From contig CAZKMA010000003.1 in NCBI GenBank assembly GCA_964553615.1, forward strand, positions 1 to 64,000: a DNA stretch of 64,000 bases, written 5' to 3'. Within the stretch, counting starts at the first letter, position 1; every line of letters begins with the position of its first letter. Of this stretch, positions 50,861-59,526 are shown piece after piece. The stretch comes from DATKUC01 sp964553615 (GTDB lineage Bacteria > Spirochaetota > Spirochaetia > DSM-27196 > DATKUC01). Below the pieces are notes generated by a model. The model worked only from the letters and a program-made list of their open reading frames with translations. It was not told the DNA's origin and searched no databases. A program made the translations under genes and the position numbers.

Positions 50861-52093
50861 TCAAGGCAGTCTGCGCAGTCGCGGCACGAATGTGAAGAGG
50901 ATGATTGCCGCGAGGATGCACACAGAGGCGCCAAGCGCCAGCGCAAACGGTGAGCTTGTCCGATCGGCGATCATTCCGGCGAATAGTGAACCGATGGGCA
51001 GCAGTCCGAGAAAGGTGAGACTGTACACGCTCATGACGCGGCCCCGCAATTCATCGGCTATTTGAGTCTGGACAATCGCATTGGCGAGATTCATTATCAT
51101 GATCTGAAACAACCCGGTAAAAGCAAGGACGAGCAGCGCGAGCGGAACCACGCGTACGGCCGAAAAGATCAGGAGCATGATCGGAAAGACTATGGTTCCG
51201 AGTGTGAACAGCTTTCCTTTGTATGAAAAACGTCCAAGCGACGCTATGAAGATTGCTCCTGAAAGTGCTCCAATTCCGCGAGCCGACTGAAGCAGACCGT
51301 TTGTTGTCGCGTTTCCGTGGAGCACCTTTACCGCCCACACCGGGAAGAGCGTTGCGAACGATATGCCGAAGAGCGAGATGGCCCCGATCATTGCAATGAT
51401 TGCAAGGACCAGCTTCTGGGAGGCAACGTACCTGAGCCCCTCCATTACGGATGCCAGTGCACGTTTGCGAACAACAGGAGCAATGAACGGCTGCAGCTTC
51501 ATTCGCGAGAGTGCAATGATGACCGCGATGAACGTGAGCCCGTTGACAATGAAGCACCAGCCCGGGCCTATCAATGCGTAAATCGCACCGCCCGCCGCCG
51601 GTCCGAGCGCCACAGCCGTATTGAACATGGTGGAGTTCAGCGCAATGGCGTTCGCGAGGTCGTCCCTGTCCACCAGTTCCAGAAGAAACGACTGTCGTGC
51701 CGGCGCGTCGAATGCATTGGCAAGTCCGAGCAGGAAAGAAAGCGCAATGACATGCCAGGCGGCGACGATATGGGTGAATGTGAGAAATGCAAGAATGAAC
51801 GCGAGCAGCATCATACTCGTCTGGGTAATGATGAGGAGCTTACGGCGGGATACCCGGTCTGCAACGACTCCGCCGTACAGGGTAAACAACCAGATCGATA
51901 TTCCGTTTGCGAAGGCAACGTAGCCAAGATAGGCTGCGGAGTGGGTCAGCTGGTAGACAAGGAAACCCTGTGCAGTCATCTGCATCCAGGTCCCGAACAG
52001 GGACACCACCTGTCCCTGGAACCAGAGCCGGTAATTCGGGTATTTCAATGCAGTGAACGATTGGCGCCGTGGCGTAAGTTCGTCTGTTGCCAT
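50861..52093 (-). CDS. MFS transporter, EntS-like (MFS_3)
   Basis: 410 aa. About 11-12 membrane helices with the MFS loop motif between helices 2 and 3 (GGVVADRVSRRK) and its counterpart in the second half (ADELRGRVMSVYSL). The N-terminus (TALKYPNYRLWFQGQVVSLFGTWMQ) is typical of the MFS_3 exporter group, whose members move siderophores, macrolides or other small molecules outward. No substrate clue in the context. It is divergent from the aldo/keto reductase. Confidence 0.88.
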   Translation of the reverse strand: MATDELTPRRQSFTALKYPNYRLWFQGQVVSLFGTWMQMTAQGFLVYQLTHSAAYLGYVAFANGISIWLFTLYGGVVADRVSRRKLLIITQTSMMLLAFILAFLTFTHIVAAWHVIALSFLLGLANAFDAPARQSFLLELVDRDDLANAIALNSTMFNTAVALGPAAGGAIYALIGPGWCFIVNGLTFIAVIIALSRMKLQPFIAPVVRKRALASVMEGLRYVASQKLVLAIIAMIGAISLFGISFATLFPVWAVKVLHGNATTNGLLQSARGIGALSGAIFIASLGRFSYKGKLFTLGTIVFPIMLLIFSAVRVVPLALLVLAFTGLFQIMIMNLANAIVQTQIADELRGRVMSVYSLTFLGLLPIGSLFAGMIADRTSSPFALALGASVCILAAIILFTFVPRLRRLP

Positions 52094-52176
52094 GTGAGCT
52101 CAACCAGCCGAACGAACGGAGTGCACGGCCGATGTGTCCTCTACTATCGCCCCGTCGTGGAGGATCTGTCAAGCTT

Positions 52177-52230
52177 CCCGGCGGGAGGATACCCGCGGGA
52201 GGATACCCGGCGGCAGGATACCCGGCGACA
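52177..52230 (+). repeat. 14-15 bp tandem repeats upstream of the aldo/keto reductase
   Basis: Three units (52177-52191, 52192-52205, 52206-52220) of CCCGGCGGGAGGATA and variants plus a partial fourth ending at the -35 box. Units differ by one inserted G or one substitution. Confidence 0.85.
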
Positions 52231-52253
52231 CACACCGGCTGCAATGGTAGAAT
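52225..52253 (+). promoter_or_regulatory. Candidate promoter of the aldo/keto reductase gene
   Basis: GCGACA (52225-52230), a 17-nt spacer and TAGAAT (52248-52253). The -35 box is the tail of the tandem repeats, so repeat number could affect upstream contacts. Confidence 0.45.
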
Positions 52254-52279
52254 GCAGCACCAGACAAGGGAGGCAGCAG

Positions 52280-53260
52280 ATGGAGAAAATTCGCATTGCA
52301 AAAACCGATCTCGAGGTATCCCGTATAGCATACGGTTGTATGGGACTTGCCGGCGGCTGGACCGGCGCTCCGCTCAGCGATGAGACCCGGAAAGCGGCAA
52401 CGCGATCCGTTCAGGCAGCGCTGGATGAGGGTCTCGATTTCTTTGATCACGCAGATATCTATGGCCGCGGTCGGTGCGAAGAGGCGTTTGCCGACATCTG
52501 GACAGTTCATCCGGGACTTCGCCAGAAGATTGTACTTCAAACCAAATGCGGTATCCGCTTTTCCGACGATCCCGAACCGGGGGTCCCCGGGCGTTATGAC
52601 TTTTCCCACGATCACATTATCAGTTCGGTAGAGGGAAGTCTGAAACGGTTGAAGACCGATTCAATCGACATCCTGTTGTTGCATCGGCCGGATGCTCTCG
52701 TTGAGCCGGACGAAGTTGCACGCGCATTTGATTCGCTGCATTCAAGCGGAAAGGTGCGGCATTTCGGTGTCAGCAACCATTCGGCGGCGCAGATAGAGCT
52801 TCTGCGAAAATCGGTTACGCGGCCGTTCGTCGTGAACCAGCTCGAGCTGAATGTGGTGCATTCGGGTTTGATCGAGGCGGGAGTGAGCGTGAATCAGGAT
52901 TTTCCCCGTGCGCCGATTCATGGCGAAGGAACGCTCGAATACTGCCGTCTGCACGATATTACCGTTCAGGCGTGGAGTCCGCTTGCACAGGGCGCGGTAA
53001 CCGGACGCCTTCCGAAAAACCCGGAGCCCCGATTGACCAAAACCGCCGAGCTTGTCGGCCGTCTTGCCCGCGAGAAGGGAGTCGCCGCCGAGGCCATCCT
53101 TATCTCATGGCTGCTCAGACATCCTGCAGGAATTCAGCCGGTAATCGGCACGACAAACACCGAGCGCATTTCCGGATGCTGCCAGGCGACGTCCGTAGAT
53201 CTTTCGCGGGAGGAGTGGTATGCCCTCCTCGGCAGCGGTCGCGGCGCGCCCATGGCATGA
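52280..53260 (+). CDS. Aldo/keto reductase
   Basis: 326 aa. NADPH-dependent oxidoreductase, (alpha/beta)8 barrel. Catalytic Asp and Tyr are in DFFDHADIYGRG and lysine in LQTKCGI; histidine is in DILLLHRPDALVEPDEVA. The C-terminal cofactor loop is present (PVIGTTNTERISGCCQA). It is most like the YdhF/AKR11-12 type. The start is fixed by AGGGAGG about 7 nt upstream; a far longer in-frame extension lies antisense to the MFS gene and is not real. Confidence 0.93.
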   Translation: MEKIRIAKTDLEVSRIAYGCMGLAGGWTGAPLSDETRKAATRSVQAALDEGLDFFDHADIYGRGRCEEAFADIWTVHPGLRQKIVLQTKCGIRFSDDPEPGVPGRYDFSHDHIISSVEGSLKRLKTDSIDILLLHRPDALVEPDEVARAFDSLHSSGKVRHFGVSNHSAAQIELLRKSVTRPFVVNQLELNVVHSGLIEAGVSVNQDFPRAPIHGEGTLEYCRLHDITVQAWSPLAQGAVTGRLPKNPEPRLTKTAELVGRLAREKGVAAEAILISWLLRHPAGIQPVIGTTNTERISGCCQATSVDLSREEWYALLGSGRGAPMA

Positions 53261-53271
53261 GATGGTGCTCT

Positions 53272-54324
53272 CTACTCTTTGCCTTCTCGAAATTCGCGCA
53301 GATAACGTTCAAGGAGCGAAACGGATTGCCGGTCGAAGGCGGAGTTTATGACCGCATCCCGATTCTTTTCGAACTCATCTGTCCAGTTGCCGAAAGCCGC
53401 CGGTGATATGGGAACCACGGTGAGGCCATACTGCCGCATGATTCGGATGGCCTCACCGTCCAGTCCCGCGAGTCGGACCTGGAGCCGGCCTTCAATACTC
53501 CTCGCCGCGTCCAGGAATGCGGCCGCATATTGCTTCGGTATGCGATTCCACGCACTCCGGCTGAGCAGTATGCAGCCGTAGACGGGCGCAATTTTCATAT
53601 TCATCATATTGTCGGCTGCCACGAACCACTGGTATCCCGCTGCAATGAGTGGGCTCGAAAAGATTGCATCCACGAGCCCACTGTTCAGTGCGGAAAGCGT
53701 TTCCGGGAGGTCGAGCCCAATCGGCCGGTATCCCATCGCTTTGAATGTGTCGACGAGGTCCCCCTCTTCGGGCGGTATCCCTATGCGCAGTGGACGCAGA
53801 TCTGTCGGTTGCTTCACCGGATTTCTGGTAAACAGGTACAGCCAGCCGGCGCGTGCCCATGCGACCGAGACGTATCCCTGCGCCTCAAGCTTTTCCTCAA
53901 AGGTCGATCGGAACCTGTCCAGCACAAAGTCGGACTCATCATCGGTGTGAACGAGGAAGGGCACACTCAAAGAAAGGACGTCCCGTGTTATGGACCCGAT
54001 ACCGATGTTTGAAAACACTCCCCCCTGCAACTGGCCGATACGCATCTTCCGCAGGATATCCGCCTGATTGCCTGCAATCCCGTCGTGGTAGATGATGACG
54101 CGAATCCGGCCGTTGGAAAGTTGGTGCCATTCGGCGGCAAGCCGGTTGAGGGCCGATCCGTAGGGGGAGTTCTCCGGGGCCACGCTTCCAATCTTGATGT
54201 CGAACGCGTGAAGGAGCGCGGGAGCGAGAGACAACAGTGCGACGAGGAAAAGCATGCCGGCGTTTTTCTTCCACGACATCCGCTTCTGTCCTCTTTCAGT
54301 CCTCAATAGACTCGATTCAGTCAT
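53272..54324 (-). CDS. TRAP transporter DctP-type solute-binding protein (orphan)
   Basis: 350 aa. Periplasmic or lipid-tethered receptor of TRAP transporters. A membrane-targeting stretch at about 22-42 (AGMLFLVALLSLAPALLHA) is followed by DctP features: IKIGSVAPENSPYGSALNRLAAEW, VFSNIGIGSI, a conserved arginine region PLRIGIPPEEGDLVDTFKAMGYRP and VDAIFSSPLIAAGYQW. GGAGG lies about 10 nt before the ATG at 54324, which makes a long n-region; a later ATG (MSWKK) may be the processed form. No DctQ or DctM gene is in the window. It is divergent from the ABC operon across the double palindrome. Confidence 0.87.
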   Translation of the reverse strand: MTESSLLRTERGQKRMSWKKNAGMLFLVALLSLAPALLHAFDIKIGSVAPENSPYGSALNRLAAEWHQLSNGRIRVIIYHDGIAGNQADILRKMRIGQLQGGVFSNIGIGSITRDVLSLSVPFLVHTDDESDFVLDRFRSTFEEKLEAQGYVSVAWARAGWLYLFTRNPVKQPTDLRPLRIGIPPEEGDLVDTFKAMGYRPIGLDLPETLSALNSGLVDAIFSSPLIAAGYQWFVAADNMMNMKIAPVYGCILLSRSAWNRIPKQYAAAFLDAARSIEGRLQVRLAGLDGEAIRIMRQYGLTVVPISPAAFGNWTDEFEKNRDAVINSAFDRQSVSLLERYLREFREGKE

Positions 54325-54384
54325 AACCCAACACCTCCTATTGTTCAAGAGGTTCCGGCGGGACAAAGATTCTTCAACTCTCTC

Positions 54385-54443
54385 TTGACAAACTCTTCAA
54401 TCTGTTCTAATAATAAACTAGTTTATCACATAAACTAGTTTAT
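54385..54443 (+). promoter_or_regulatory. Operon promoter with two identical 14-bp palindromes
   Basis: TTGACA (54385-54390), 18-nt spacer, AATAAT (54409-54414). ATAAACTAGTTTAT, a perfect palindrome, occurs at 54413-54426 and again at 54430-54443, 17 bp apart, overlapping the -10 and the expected start. This is a repressor-type arrangement. The winged-helix protein encoded at 55187-55504 is the likely ligand. A TRAP receptor gene starts on the other side. Confidence 0.75.
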
Positions 54444-54494
54444 GAAAAGAGGAGGTCATCAGGTTTCGCCTTCGGAAGACACCTGGTGGGCACG

Positions 54495-55187
54495 ATGGAA
54501 AAAACCGAGAACAGCGAAAATGTCGAACAGCTGGTCCGTGATCTGGAGTACGTCAAGGCCGCGGTAAAGCGCAATTATCCCATACTGAGAGAAATGATGT
54601 CACCGAGGAGCTTGCGCGGGTACGTCATGTATGTCGGCACGGTGGTCATTGTTATTTCGTTGCTTTTCCAGTTTGTTATCAGGGCTTACGGTAGTCTCTC
54701 GACTGCCCCGCAGGTTGTGCGGACACTGCTTCTGGTATTCATTGCGTTCATAGCCCTGTCAGTGACATTCATGAAATGGACGACATTGAATCGCAGCGCA
54801 CGCAGGATCGACCGGCGTCTCTCGCCGTGGTCGGTCGTCCGGGAGTACTACATGGCGCAGGTGATTCATGTTGATCTTCCGCTCTTGCTTGCCGGAGGCT
54901 GCGTCATTGTCTATCTGGCGCTGTCGGGTCACGGTTTTTACATAACAGGAGCGCTGGCCGTTACATTCGGATTGGTCATGAACGTCCTCGGCGCATACAC
55001 GCGGCTCCGGGAATATCTGTTCTTCGGCTACTGGGTCCTGCTTACCGGGGCTCTGAGCATGCTCGTTCCGGCTGTTTCCGCCGGCGTCTGGGTATCCGCG
55101 GTCTTCGGAGGAGGATGCTATGTCTTCGCTCTGGCTTCGGTAATCCAGGGGCGTCGCGACTCCAGAGAGCGGTCCAAGCGGGGGTAA
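54495..55187 (+). CDS. Multi-pass membrane protein, first gene of the ABC/OMP operon
   Basis: 230 aa, unknown family. A short cytoplasmic N-terminus (VEQLVRDLEYVKAAVKRNYP) is followed by about six membrane helices in pairs (YVMYVGTVVIVISLLFQFVI; VVRTLLLVFIAFIALSVTF; LPLLLAGGCVIVYLALS; ALAVTFGLVMNVLGAY; and two more). It is not an FtsX or ABC subunit. Its TAA overlaps the next ATG (TAATG), so it is coupled to the regulator. It could be the membrane sensor that controls the regulator; this is inference from the coupling. Confidence 0.75.
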   Translation: MEKTENSENVEQLVRDLEYVKAAVKRNYPILREMMSPRSLRGYVMYVGTVVIVISLLFQFVIRAYGSLSTAPQVVRTLLLVFIAFIALSVTFMKWTTLNRSARRIDRRLSPWSVVREYYMAQVIHVDLPLLLAGGCVIVYLALSGHGFYITGALAVTFGLVMNVLGAYTRLREYLFFGYWVLLTGALSMLVPAVSAGVWVSAVFGGGCYVFALASVIQGRRDSRERSKRG

Positions 55188-55504
55188 TGGTGGCTCAAGG
55201 ACACAAGCCGCAGTTCGACAAGATAATTCATGAGCGTACGCGGCTCACAATTCTTGCTTATCTCGCGTCCAACAGCTCCCCTTCGGTTGTCTTTACCGAG
55301 TTGAAGGAAAAGCTCGAGCTCTCATCGGGAAATCTTTCGATTCAGTTGAAGAATCTGGAAGAGGCAGGCTATGTGGAAATAGAAAAGAGTTTTGTCGGCA
55401 GCAAGCCGAATACGAAGGTTCGACTGACGGTAGTTGGAAGCCAGGCGCTGTCCGACTATCTGTCTGAAATGGAGACATTGATCCGAACACTCAAGACTGA
55501 ATAG
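55187..55504 (+). CDS. Small winged-helix transcriptional regulator
   Basis: 105 aa. One winged-helix domain of the type found in small MarR/ArsR-like regulators (ERTRLTILAYLASNSSPSVVFTELKEKL; SSGNLSIQLKNLEEAGYVEIEKSFVG with the recognition helix and wing). No ligand domain. Such proteins bind palindromes as dimers; the twin ATAAACTAGTTTAT sites at the operon promoter are the natural target, giving autoregulation. It follows the membrane protein with a 1-nt overlap and precedes the ATPase by 11 nt. Confidence 0.87.
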   Translation: MVAQGHKPQFDKIIHERTRLTILAYLASNSSPSVVFTELKEKLELSSGNLSIQLKNLEEAGYVEIEKSFVGSKPNTKVRLTVVGSQALSDYLSEMETLIRTLKTE

Positions 55505-55515
55505 TGGAGGACGGT

Positions 55516-56244
55516 ATGGGGATTATTCTGAAACTGGAGGGTGTCAGAAAGACCTATCAGAAAGCGGAACGGAGCGTCGAGGCGTTGCGTGGCATAGACC
55601 TCTCAATTGACAAGGGAGAGCTTGTTGCGGTGGTGGGACCGTCCGGGAGCGGAAAGACGACACTGCTCAACATTATCGGGTGTCTCGACGTGCCAACCGG
55701 CGGCAGCGTGGTGTACGACGGGCACGAGCTGGGTACCATGAAGGAGAAGGAACTCTCCATCTATCGGAAAGAGAATATTTCTTTCATCTTTCAATCGTAC
55801 AATCTCATACCGGTTCTGACCGTTGTTGAGAATGTCGAGCTTCCGATGGTGATAGAACGGCGATACGGCCGCAAGGAGATGCGCGAGCGGGCGCTCGATA
55901 TTATTGAAGCAGTTGGCCTTGCCGAGATGTCGGATCGATTTCCACGCGAACTTTCCGGTGGGCAGGAGCAGCGCGTCGCCATTGCACGCGCACTGGTGAA
56001 GAATCCTATTGTTGTTCTTGCAGATGAGCCGACGGCGAACCTGGATTCACATACTTCCGAAGAGATCATTGCGCTCATGGAGAAGATGAACGAAATCCGG
56101 AATACCACCTTCGTGTTTTCGACCCATGACACGCTGGTGCAGCAACACGCCCACCGCGTTGTAACGATTCGCGACGGTGTTATCCAGACCGACGAACCGG
56201 TGCGGATGGTTTCGCCCCGGAGTGGAGGGGCATCGTATGAATGA
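55516..56244 (+). CDS. ABC transporter ATPase, LolD/MacB type
   Basis: 242 aa. Drives the two FtsX-type permeases that follow. Walker A is GPSGSGKTT, the signature LSGGQEQRVAIARAL, Walker B VVLADEPTANLD and switch histidine FSTHD. The subfamily is the one that powers mechanotransmission in lipoprotein release (LolCDE) or tripartite efflux (MacB). GGAGG lies just upstream of the ATG at 55516. It overlaps the first permease by 8 nt. Confidence 0.94.
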   Translation: MGIILKLEGVRKTYQKAERSVEALRGIDLSIDKGELVAVVGPSGSGKTTLLNIIGCLDVPTGGSVVYDGHELGTMKEKELSIYRKENISFIFQSYNLIPVLTVVENVELPMVIERRYGRKEMRERALDIIEAVGLAEMSDRFPRELSGGQEQRVAIARALVKNPIVVLADEPTANLDSHTSEEIIALMEKMNEIRNTTFVFSTHDTLVQQHAHRVVTIRDGVIQTDEPVRMVSPRSGGASYE

Positions 56245-57493
56245 GGTATTTCGAATAGCGGTGCGAAACGTGCTGCGGCACAAGCGCCGGGCGTTTATTA
56301 CCGCCATTACCATGATGGTCGGGATCGGCATCTTCATCGGAATGGACTCGATGATGACTGGAATGGACCGCGTGACCATCAACAACATGATCGATCTGAA
56401 AGAGTCGTCCGTGAAGATTTTCACGAAACAATACGATGCGGACAGGAGCGTCTATCCGCTGGACTATGGGATTCCCGATCCTGCGGCCGTTTCTCGATAC
56501 CTTTCAACGGACTCTCGCGTCCGGGCCTCCACAAACCGTACTCTGTTTATCGGTCAGGTTTCGAACTATCGGGACGCTCTTCCCGTTGTGGGAACAGTTG
56601 TCGATCCACAGACCGATTCGAAAGTGTTTACGCTTGCCGATTACACCGAAGGGAAGTTCTTCGGAACGGGTAAGTCCAATCAGATTGTCATGGGCAAGGA
56701 ACTCGCACTCAAGCTTGGCTTTAAACTGGGCGATGCCGTCCTGCTCTCTGCGCGGACGAAATACGATGCACAGAACGCCGATGAGTTCACCATTGTGGGG
56801 CTGCTGTCGACCAGCGATCCGGCGATCAACCAGAGCTCGGTATTCATTACGTATGCCACCGCAGACAATTTCCTCGACCTCGAGAATCTGGTAACCGAGG
56901 TTGACGTAAAACTGGTGCACCGGGTGAATCTTGCAGATGCCGAACGGGACGCATCCGCAGTTGCGGCAGGCGTAAGCAGCGCCTTTCCCGCGCTTGCTCC
57001 CTACACCTTCAAACAGCTCGGTCAGGCATTCCTGGACCTCATGAACCAGAAGAAGATGTGGGGTTTCCTTATCATATTCATCATCCTGCTCATCGCTGCG
57101 GTCGGTATTGTCAACACAGTCCTCATGAGCGTTTACGAACGCATCCGGGAAGTAGGGGTGCTCAAGGCACTGGGATTCACCCGGCGGGAAGTCGTGTGGA
57201 TGTTTACTCTGGAAGGAGTGTTTGTTGGTGTCCTCGGAAGCGCTCTCGGTGCTATCCTTGGAGCCCTTCTGGATCTCTACCTTATTCTCGAAGGTATTCC
57301 GCTCAGTGCGTTCGGAGAGAACCTCGGAGCAAGTTCGGGTATTGCGTTCTGGGGAACATTGTATGGAGAGTGGAATCCGGGCGCCATCCTTTTCGCAATT
57401 GGGTTCGGGCTCGTGGTCGCCGTCGTCTCGGCCGTTATTCCTGCGCGGAAGGCCGCGAAGATGGCGGCGACAACCGCGCTGCGGTTCGTTTAG
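56237..57493 (+). CDS. FtsX-type ABC permease 1
   Basis: 418 aa. One N-terminal membrane helix after a basic leader (RNVLRHKRRAFITAITMMVG), a large periplasmic domain (about 45-270) and three C-terminal helices with the FtsX domain (IIFILLIAAVGIVNTVLMSVYERIREVGVLKALGFTR; motif split here by residues not conserved). This is the LolC/LolE/MacB topology. It pairs with the next permease and the preceding ATPase. The start overlaps the ATPase stop. Confidence 0.92.
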   Translation: MNEVFRIAVRNVLRHKRRAFITAITMMVGIGIFIGMDSMMTGMDRVTINNMIDLKESSVKIFTKQYDADRSVYPLDYGIPDPAAVSRYLSTDSRVRASTNRTLFIGQVSNYRDALPVVGTVVDPQTDSKVFTLADYTEGKFFGTGKSNQIVMGKELALKLGFKLGDAVLLSARTKYDAQNADEFTIVGLLSTSDPAINQSSVFITYATADNFLDLENLVTEVDVKLVHRVNLADAERDASAVAAGVSSAFPALAPYTFKQLGQAFLDLMNQKKMWGFLIIFIILLIAAVGIVNTVLMSVYERIREVGVLKALGFTRREVVWMFTLEGVFVGVLGSALGAILGALLDLYLILEGIPLSAFGENLGASSGIAFWGTLYGEWNPGAILFAIGFGLVVAVVSAVIPARKAAKMAATTALRFV

Positions 57494-57501
57494 GGGGCTG
57501 T

Positions 57502-58740
57502 ATGAACTATCTACTGAAGATGGCAATGAGAAATCTCTGGCGGAACAAGAGGCGTTCGGCACTCGCATTGACATCGGTTGCCCTGTCGGTCCTTCTGTGT
57601 GTTTTTCTCCAGGGATTCATCGGCGGTTTTGTGGCATCCATAGTCAAGAATTACACCAAGAACGATACCGGGCACATCCGGATAACGACCGAAGGCTACC
57701 TGTCTCGTTCCGAGTTCATGCCGGTGGACGAAAACATCTCCGATCCCGCAGTGATTGAACGAAAGATCATGGCAGATCCATCCGTGGCGGAACACATTGC
57801 GCTCATGACGGAACGGATCCGGTTCGGAGTGCTTCTGGAAAACAAAGGGTTCAACAAGAATGCCGTCGCGCTTGCAGGCGACCCGAAGACGGAAGAAAAT
57901 CTTCTTTATCTGCAGCGATCCATCGAGCCGGGTGGCCGCTACATTGAAGGGCCTCGGGAGACGATAGTGGGCGCAAAGCTTGCGAAGGAGCTGCGACTTG
58001 CAACTGGGGACAAACTGAAGGTAGTCACCCAGGCGGCGGATGGCTCGCTGCAGTTGAGAAAGTTCACCATAGTCGGAATCTTCAACACCGGTGTCGGCAC
58101 GCTGGACGATTCCGTATTTCAGATACCACTCCAGGACGCAAAGCAGTTCCTGCGCACCAACGGCGGAGTCCAGCAGATCATCATCATGCTGAAGGATTAT
58201 CGCAATGCGGACTCGGTTGCCGCATCAATCCGATCACTTCTGGGAAACGACAAAATCGCCGTTACTCCGTGGACCGCAATCGGGGATTATCCACAGATTG
58301 TGAACATGATGGAGAATATATACGGATTCATCTACGTGGTCGTCCTCTTTCTCGGCGTGTTCATCATTACGAATATCATGATGATGGTGGTCCTCGAACG
58401 GCGCAGGGAAATCGGCATCCTGAAATCAATGGGATTCTCCCGGCGCGAGGTGCTCGTGCTCTTTCTGTGGGAAGGGGTGCTGCTCGGCATCTGGGGCAGC
58501 ATTGCCGGTGCCTTCGTTGGATTCGGGATCAGCGTGTGGCTGCATTTCAACGGCCTCGATCTGACGTCGATGCTGAGCTCGATCAACTTTCCCCTGGACA
58601 ATGTCATCTATTTCCAGCTCAACATTCCCCGCATACTCGGCCTGGTGGCGCTCGGTGCTCTGATATCCGGCGTTGTATCGGTGTTGCCCTCTCGTCGTGC
58701 CGCGCGAATGAATGCGGTGGATGCAATTAAGAGCGTCTGA
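57502..58740 (+). CDS. FtsX-type ABC permease 2
   Basis: 412 aa. Same topology as its neighbour: NLWRNKRRSALALTSVALSV, periplasmic domain (about 45-265) and three C-terminal helices with an FtsX domain (RREIGILKSMGFSRREVLVL). The two permeases differ through the periplasmic part, suggesting a heterodimer as in LolC-LolE. It starts 8 nt after the first permease; the LolA-like gene follows after an 18-nt gap with AAGGAG. Confidence 0.92.
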   Translation: MNYLLKMAMRNLWRNKRRSALALTSVALSVLLCVFLQGFIGGFVASIVKNYTKNDTGHIRITTEGYLSRSEFMPVDENISDPAVIERKIMADPSVAEHIALMTERIRFGVLLENKGFNKNAVALAGDPKTEENLLYLQRSIEPGGRYIEGPRETIVGAKLAKELRLATGDKLKVVTQAADGSLQLRKFTIVGIFNTGVGTLDDSVFQIPLQDAKQFLRTNGGVQQIIIMLKDYRNADSVAASIRSLLGNDKIAVTPWTAIGDYPQIVNMMENIYGFIYVVVLFLGVFIITNIMMMVVLERRREIGILKSMGFSRREVLVLFLWEGVLLGIWGSIAGAFVGFGISVWLHFNGLDLTSMLSSINFPLDNVIYFQLNIPRILGLVALGALISGVVSVLPSRRAARMNAVDAIKSV

Positions 58741-58758
58741 GGAGCAAGGAGAAAAACA

Positions 58759-59526
58759 ATGACTGCGAATGGTATGAAGATGAAAGCCTTTGGTGCCTCA
58801 ATCGCCGTGGTTCTGCTGCTGGTAATCGGTGGGGTGGGCAGTGCGCATGCACTTTCGGGAGAAGAAATTCTCAGGAAGATGGACCACAACACCACGTTCA
58901 AATCCGTCGCGTACGAGGGAACACTTACCATTTACTCCGGAAATGCCGTACGGACCAAGGAGATGAAGGCAATAGCGGTAGGTACGTCCAAGGCGCTTGT
59001 TGAGTTCCTCAATCCGGAAGACAAGGGCACCAAGTATCTGAAAATCGACAACAACCTCTGGATCTATTTCCCTTCCGAGCAGGATACGGTCAAGATATCC
59101 GGACACATGTTGAAGGAAGGCATGATGGGGAGCGATGTCTCATACGAGGATGCACTGCAGAGCGATGACCTGTATCAGAAATACGACGTGTCGGTTACAG
59201 GCGACGCTACCGTGGACGGGCGGCCTTGCTACGTCCTGAAACTCACTGCACGAGTCAAGGATGTGCCCTATGATGTGCGTAAGTTCTGGGTGGACAAGGA
59301 ACGATTTATCAGCCTCCGGGAAGAGATGTATGCGAAGAGCGGCAGACTCTTGAAAGTCAGTCGCACACTCCAGGTGGACCGGATCGACGGCCGTTACTTC
59401 CCGGTCCAGGTCGAAATGTCGGATAAACTCCGGGAAAACTCAAAAACAATCTTCACAATGCGCAATGTGAAGTTCGATGTTCCGGTGAACGACCGCATCT
59501 TCAGTCTGAGGAACCTGAGCCGATGA
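58759..59526 (+). CDS. LolA-like outer-membrane lipoprotein-sorting protein
   Basis: 255 aa. Signal peptide ending VGSAHA (about residue 31), then a LolA-like half-barrel domain of the group called outer membrane lipoprotein-sorting proteins (EEILRKMDHNTTFKSVAYEG; DKGTKYLKIDNNLWIYFPSEQDTVKISGHM; FWVDKERFISLREEMY). Periplasmic carrier of a hydrophobic cargo is the likely role. The last codons overlap the beta-barrel gene as ATGA. Together with the FtsX permeases it gives a LolCDE-A-like path, but for a cargo of its own. Confidence 0.88.
   Translation: MTANGMKMKAFGASIAVVLLLVIGGVGSAHALSGEEILRKMDHNTTFKSVAYEGTLTIYSGNAVRTKEMKAIAVGTSKALVEFLNPEDKGTKYLKIDNNLWIYFPSEQDTVKISGHMLKEGMMGSDVSYEDALQSDDLYQKYDVSVTGDATVDGRPCYVLKLTARVKDVPYDVRKFWVDKERFISLREEMYAKSGRLLKVSRTLQVDRIDGRYFPVQVEMSDKLRENSKTIFTMRNVKFDVPVNDRIFSLRNLSR

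Noticed and set aside
51317..52279. N-terminal extension of the aldo/keto reductase
   Set aside because: Antisense to the MFS gene; a good ribosome-binding site and the conserved N-terminus fix the start at 52280.
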